A DNA stretch of 64,000 nucleotides from Imbroritus primus (GTDB lineage Bacteria > Pseudomonadota > Gammaproteobacteria > Burkholderiales > Burkholderiaceae): positions 1 through 64,000 of the forward strand of contig AKCV02000014.1 in NCBI GenBank assembly GCA_000272025.2, written 5' to 3'. The notes under the pieces are model-generated. The model saw only the letters and a program-made list of their open reading frames with translations. It did not search any database and was not told the origin of the DNA. A program made the translations under genes and the position numbers. Shown piece after piece: positions 60,610 through 64,000 of the stretch (its first letter is position 1; each line of letters starts with the position of its first letter).

Positions 60610-61854
60610 CTATTCGTACCGCAACGCCTGGATCGGCAGTAGCTGCGAGGCCTTGCGGGCCGGGTAGAAGCCGAAGAATACACCAATGGCCCCGGCAAAC
60701 CCGACTGCCAGCACGATGGAGGCGGTGGACAGCTGCGTGGGCCAGCCGGCCAGTGCAGCAACAGCCCAGGCACCGAGTCCGCCGACGACGATGCCGAGGA
60801 AGCCGCCGATCAGCGACAGCGTCACCGCTTCGATCAGGAACTGCGTGAGGATGTCGTGGGCGCGCGCGCCGACAGCCATGCGCAGCCCGATCTCGCGCGT
60901 GCGCTCGGTTACGCTGACCAGCATGATGTTCATGATGCCGATGCCGCCGACCAGCAACGACACCGAGGCCACGGCCGCCAGCAGCAGGGTCATGACGCGG
61001 CTCGATTCTTCCTGCGTCTGCAGGATCTCGGTCATGTTGCGTACGGTGAAGTCGTCCGCCGCCCCCGCCTGCAGGCGGTGCCGCTGGCGCAGCAGCGCAC
61101 GGATGTCTTCTTCGGCCTGGTCCATGTCGAAGCCGTCGCGCACCTTGACGTTGATGTTGCCCACGCGCTTGAGGCGACCCTGCGAACTGCCGAAGATGCG
61201 GTTGCGGCCCGTGGAGAGCGGCACGAAGGCGATGTCGTCCTGGTCCTGGCCGAACATGCTCTGACCCTTGCGGTCGAGGATACCGATCACCGTCATCGGT
61301 ACCTTGTTGATGCGCACCACCTGGTCGATCGGATCGGCGTCGCCGAACAGCTGGCGCGCCGTGGACTGACCGAGGATCACCACCTTTCCGGCGCCGCTGA
61401 TCTCGCTATCCTCGAACATGCGGCCCGCAATCACCGGCCATTCGCGTGCTTCGAAATAGTCGTTCCACACGCCCTGCATCTGCACGGCCCAGTTGTTGTT
61501 GCCAAACACGATCTGCCCGCTGCCGCGCAGCGAGGGCGCGGCAGCGCGGATTGAGGGGATCTCGCGCGTCAGCGCCAGGGCGTCGTCTTCGGTCAATGTC
61601 TGCGCCTGACCGGTGCCCAGCCGCACGCCGCTGGTCGTGGTCGAACCTGGAATGATGATCATCAGGTTCGAGCCGAGGCTCGCGATCTGCTGCTGCACGC
61701 GCGCCTGCGCGCCGCCGCCGACGGCAATCATGGTGATTACCGCGCCCACACCGATAATGATGCCGAGCATGGTCAGCGCGGAACGCAGCTTGTTGATGCG
61801 CAAGGCGCGCAGCGCGATGCGGATCGAGGTCTGGAGGGTCGCGACGAGGGTCAT
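60610..61854 (-). CDS. MacB-like ABC transporter permease
   Basis: 414 residues. First TM helix (LRSALTMLGIIIGVGAVITMIAVGGG), a large periplasmic domain, then three C-terminal helices with GGIGIMNIMLVSVTERTREIGLRMAVGA. This is the permease half only, with the ATPase as a separate gene overlapping by 4 bp. Drives efflux of macrolide-like or toxin/peptide substrates with the adaptor upstream. Confidence 0.92.
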   Translation of the reverse strand: MTLVATLQTSIRIALRALRINKLRSALTMLGIIIGVGAVITMIAVGGGAQARVQQQIASLGSNLMIIIPGSTTTSGVRLGTGQAQTLTEDDALALTREIPSIRAAAPSLRGSGQIVFGNNNWAVQMQGVWNDYFEAREWPVIAGRMFEDSEISGAGKVVILGQSTARQLFGDADPIDQVVRINKVPMTVIGILDRKGQSMFGQDQDDIAFVPLSTGRNRIFGSSQGRLKRVGNINVKVRDGFDMDQAEEDIRALLRQRHRLQAGAADDFTVRNMTEILQTQEESSRVMTLLLAAVASVSLLVGGIGIMNIMLVSVTERTREIGLRMAVGARAHDILTQFLIEAVTLSLIGGFLGIVVGGLGAWAVAALAGWPTQLSTASIVLAVGFAGAIGVFFGFYPARKASQLLPIQALRYE

Positions 61855-62591
61855 GCAGGCACCTCCGCAGGCGGCTCCGACGGTGTACCCACACGCGCCA
61901 CTTCCGGCGTCTGCCGGCGGTCCTCGATGACATGACCGTCGCGGAACATCACCACGCGTCCGGCATAGGCGGCGATGTCAGGCTCGTGCGTAACGAGCAC
62001 CACGGTCATGCCTTCGGTGTTGAGTTGCTGCAAGAGCGCCATCACTTCGATGCTGGTATGCGAATCGAGCGCGCCGGTCGGCTCGTCGGCCAGAATCAGG
62101 TTGGGGTTATTGACCAGCGCCCGGGCAATCGCCACGCGCTGCTGCTGCCCACCGGAAAGCTGGGCCGGATGGTGATCCATGCGCGTGCCGAGGCCGACCT
62201 GCTGCAGGCGGCGCGCCGCCCGCGCATGGCGCTCGGCGGCGCTGACATTGGCATACAGCAGCGGCAGCTCGACGTTCTCCAGCGCCGAGGTGCGCGGCAG
62301 CAGGTTGAACTGCTGGAACACAAAGCCGATACGCCGGTTGCGGATCGCGGCCAGCGCATCGCCTGACAGGCTCGACACTTCCTCGCCCGCCAGCATGTAG
62401 GTGCCGGAGGTGGGACGGTCGAGGCAGCCGAGCATGTTCATGAAGGTCGATTTGCCGGAACCGGACGCGCCCATCACGGCCACGAACTCGCCTTCGTGCA
62501 CGTCGAGCGAGACGCCGTCGAGCGCGCGCACCACGGTGCTGCCCATGGTGTATTCCTTGACCAGATCGCGCGTATGAATGAGTGCGGTCAT
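61851..62591 (-). CDS. MacB-like ABC transporter ATP-binding protein
   Basis: 246 residues. Walker [15 protein letters not shown], signature [15 protein letters not shown], Walker [14 protein letters not shown]-loop LVTHEPDIA. LolD/MacB-type ATPase for the adjacent permease. 8 bp after the adaptor stop; one operon adaptor-ATPase-permease. Confidence 0.95.
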   Translation of the reverse strand: MTALIHTRDLVKEYTMGSTVVRALDGVSLDVHEGEFVAVMGASGSGKSTFMNMLGCLDRPTSGTYMLAGEEVSSLSGDALAAIRNRRIGFVFQQFNLLPRTSALENVELPLLYANVSAAERHARAARRLQQVGLGTRMDHHPAQLSGGQQQRVAIARALVNNPNLILADEPTGALDSHTSIEVMALLQQLNTEGMTVVLVTHEPDIAAYAGRVVMFRDGHVIEDRRQTPEVARVGTPSEPPAEVPA

Positions 62592-62599
62592 GCCAGTCC

Positions 62600-64000
62600 T
62601 CAGAACATGCGCGGACCGCGTGGCTGGCTGCGCGAGCCGCCCGAATTGCCGCTGCGGTCACCGCCAGTGGTGCGTACGCCGGTGATGACGGCATCGCCTT
62701 CCTTCAGTTCACCGCGTACCAGTTCGGTGGCGTTGCCGTCGGACAGGCCCAGCCGCACCTCGACACCCACCGGCTGGCCATCGCGCAACACATAGATCGT
62801 ACCTGGCGTCGTCGCGCCGCGCGCGCTGCCGCGACGGCCTGCATTCATGGCGGCATACAGGGCCTGCTGCTCGGGCGTCAGCATCGCGCGAATCTGTTCG
62901 CGCATGGCGTCGCGCTGCGCATCGTTGGCGCCAGGACGGCGAGCGCCGTCACCACCTTGACCGCCCGGCGCCCCACCTTGCGCGCCCTCGCCATCCTGGC
63001 CGCGTGCCGCGCGCTGCTGGCGGGCATTGGCAAGGATCTCGTCGAGGCGTGCCTGCTGCTTCTCGTCCAGTTTCAGTTCGGTGACGAGGCGCTCCTTCAT
63101 GGCGTTGGCGCCACCGGCGCTGGTGCCAGCGTTGCCGCCAGCCATGCCCGCGTTGCGTTGCGCGGGTGCGGCATCGGCACTGGCCGGGCGGAAGCGCAGC
63201 GCCGCATTGGGCACCTTCAGCGCGTTCTCGCGCCGCGCGGTGACGATGCGCACATTCGCCGTCATGCCTGGTAGCAGCGACTGGTCGCGATTGGAGGCAG
63301 AGACCACGACCACGTAGGTCACGACGTTCTGTACCACCAGCGAGGCCTTGCGCACCTGCATCACTTCGCCACGGAAGGTCTGGCCGGGGAAGGCATCGAC
63401 CGTGAAGGTGGCTTCCTGTCCTTCATGGATGCGGCCCACGTCGGCTTCGTCGACCGACACTTCCACCTGCATGGCCGTCAGGTCCTGGGCGATGATGAAC
63501 AGTTCCGGCGCCTGCAGGCTTGCCGCCACGGTCTGGCCGGGCTCGACGCTGCGCTTGATGACGGTGCCGTCGACCGGGGCGCGGATGATGGTCTTCTCGA
63601 GTTCGGTGCGGGCGGAGTACAGCAAAGCCTCGCGCTGCTTGACCTGCGCCTGGGCATTGGCCACCTGGGCCTGCGACGAGGCATACACCGCAGCCTGGGC
63701 CTCGTAGGCCGCCTGGTTGGTGTCGAATTCGGCCGCGGAAATGAAGTTCTTTTCCAACAATTCGCGCTTGCGCTTCAGATCGCGCTCGAGGTTCAGCGTG
63801 GTCACGCGCTGGCGGTTCAGCTCGGACTGCGAGGACAGCACGGAGGCACGCGCCGCCTGGAGATTGGCCTCCGCTTCCTGCACGCGCGACTCATAGGTCT
63901 GGGGATTGATGCGCGCAACGATGTCACCCTGCCGGACGCGCGAGTTGTAGTCGACCAGCAGCTCCTTGATCTGCCCTGACACCTGCGAACCGACCGACAC
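62600..64000 (-). CDS. MacA-like periplasmic adaptor, N-terminus outside the window
   Basis: About 467 residues visible, lacking the signal peptide and the first residues. Starts in the biotinyl-lipoyl region (VSGQIKELLVDYNSRVRQGDIVARI), then a long coiled-coil hairpin, a second lipoyl half (TIIRAPVDGTVIKRSV) and beta-barrel. Between barrel and membrane-proximal domain is an insert (62840-63100) with two helical LTxxQ-like segments and a Gly-rich linker, atypical for MacA. C-terminal tail rich in Gly/Ser/Arg. Confidence 0.9.
   Translation of the reverse strand: MSVGSQVSGQIKELLVDYNSRVRQGDIVARINPQTYESRVQEAEANLQAARASVLSSQSELNRQRVTTLNLERDLKRKRELLEKNFISAAEFDTNQAAYEAQAAVYASSQAQVANAQAQVKQREALLYSARTELEKTIIRAPVDGTVIKRSVEPGQTVAASLQAPELFIIAQDLTAMQVEVSVDEADVGRIHEGQEATFTVDAFPGQTFRGEVMQVRKASLVVQNVVTYVVVVSASNRDQSLLPGMTANVRIVTARRENALKVPNAALRFRPASADAAPAQRNAGMAGGNAGTSAGGANAMKERLVTELKLDEKQQARLDEILANARQQRAARGQDGEGAQGGAPGGQGGDGARRPGANDAQRDAMREQIRAMLTPEQQALYAAMNAGRRGSARGATTPGTIYVLRDGQPVGVEVRLGLSDGNATELVRGELKEGDAVITGVRTTGGDRSGNSGGSRSQPRGPRMF

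Overview
The window looks like a chromosome segment of a Burkholderiales-type betaproteobacterium. It is GC-rich, and its unbroken chromosomal part (about 45.2-64 kb) has a beta-proteobacterial mix: CreA, TrmB, an iron-regulated PepSY/DUF2271/DUF4198/ApbE/flavoreductase cluster with a TonB receptor and PiuC-type hydroxylase, UppP, and a MacAB-like exporter. I cannot assign a genus. No complete tRNA, rRNA or CRISPR array is visible.

Positions 336-45183 read as one end of an integrative and conjugative element (ICE) of the ICEclc/SPI-7-like family. The left edge is the end of an IS26 copy (1-335). Next, all on the minus strand, come the replication/partition/regulatory genes of that family: topB, ssb, DUF3158, TIGR03761, an STY4528-type replication protein, DUF2857 (BisC-like), parB (BisD-like), shi, parA, alpA and a BisR-like gene. 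The far end is an 18-bp tRNA-Gly 3'-end sequence (45166-45183). Just inside it lie an outward-facing promoter and a LysR gene, as at the corresponding end of ICEclc. The type IV secretion, relaxase and integrase genes are not in this window; they would lie left of IS26 or may be lost.

Between the core and the att site is about 33 kb of cargo, bracketed by two paralogous LysR genes (11.4 and 44.1 kb). It is organised around three divergent promoters, each with an ArsR-type repressor. Module 1 (12.5-20.1 kb): arsR1, type II sulfide:quinone oxidoreductase, DUF5368, AhpD-like protein, a Cys-rich unknown, a lipoamide-dehydrogenase-like flavoprotein, DsrE and a TlpA fusion, divergent from a leader peptide and SulP permease. 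Module 2 (20.2-36 kb): persulfide dioxygenase, cydDCABX, MFS and DUF3422, divergent from arsR2, DUF2892 and DUF202. The peroxiredoxin, Rieske, SQR-like, DsrE set carries the same operator. Module 3 (36.3-43.7 kb): arsR3, divergent from an RND pump, DUF2892, trxC, TolC-like protein and rhodanese. Together this suggests a mobile system for sensing, oxidising, respiring past and exporting sulfide or other reactive sulfur species. Persulfide-sensing repressors, a sulfide-tolerant cytochrome bd oxidase and several unknown proteins are wired into the same regulon.

The chromosomal part carries a second redox system of interest. Under apparent Fur control are a TM-anchored flavodoxin/FNR reductase, a PepSY membrane protein, a periplasmic DUF2271 protein bearing an ApbE-type flavinylation motif, DUF4198 and ApbE, followed by a siderophore receptor. 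This fits a flavin-based periplasmic ferric reductase.
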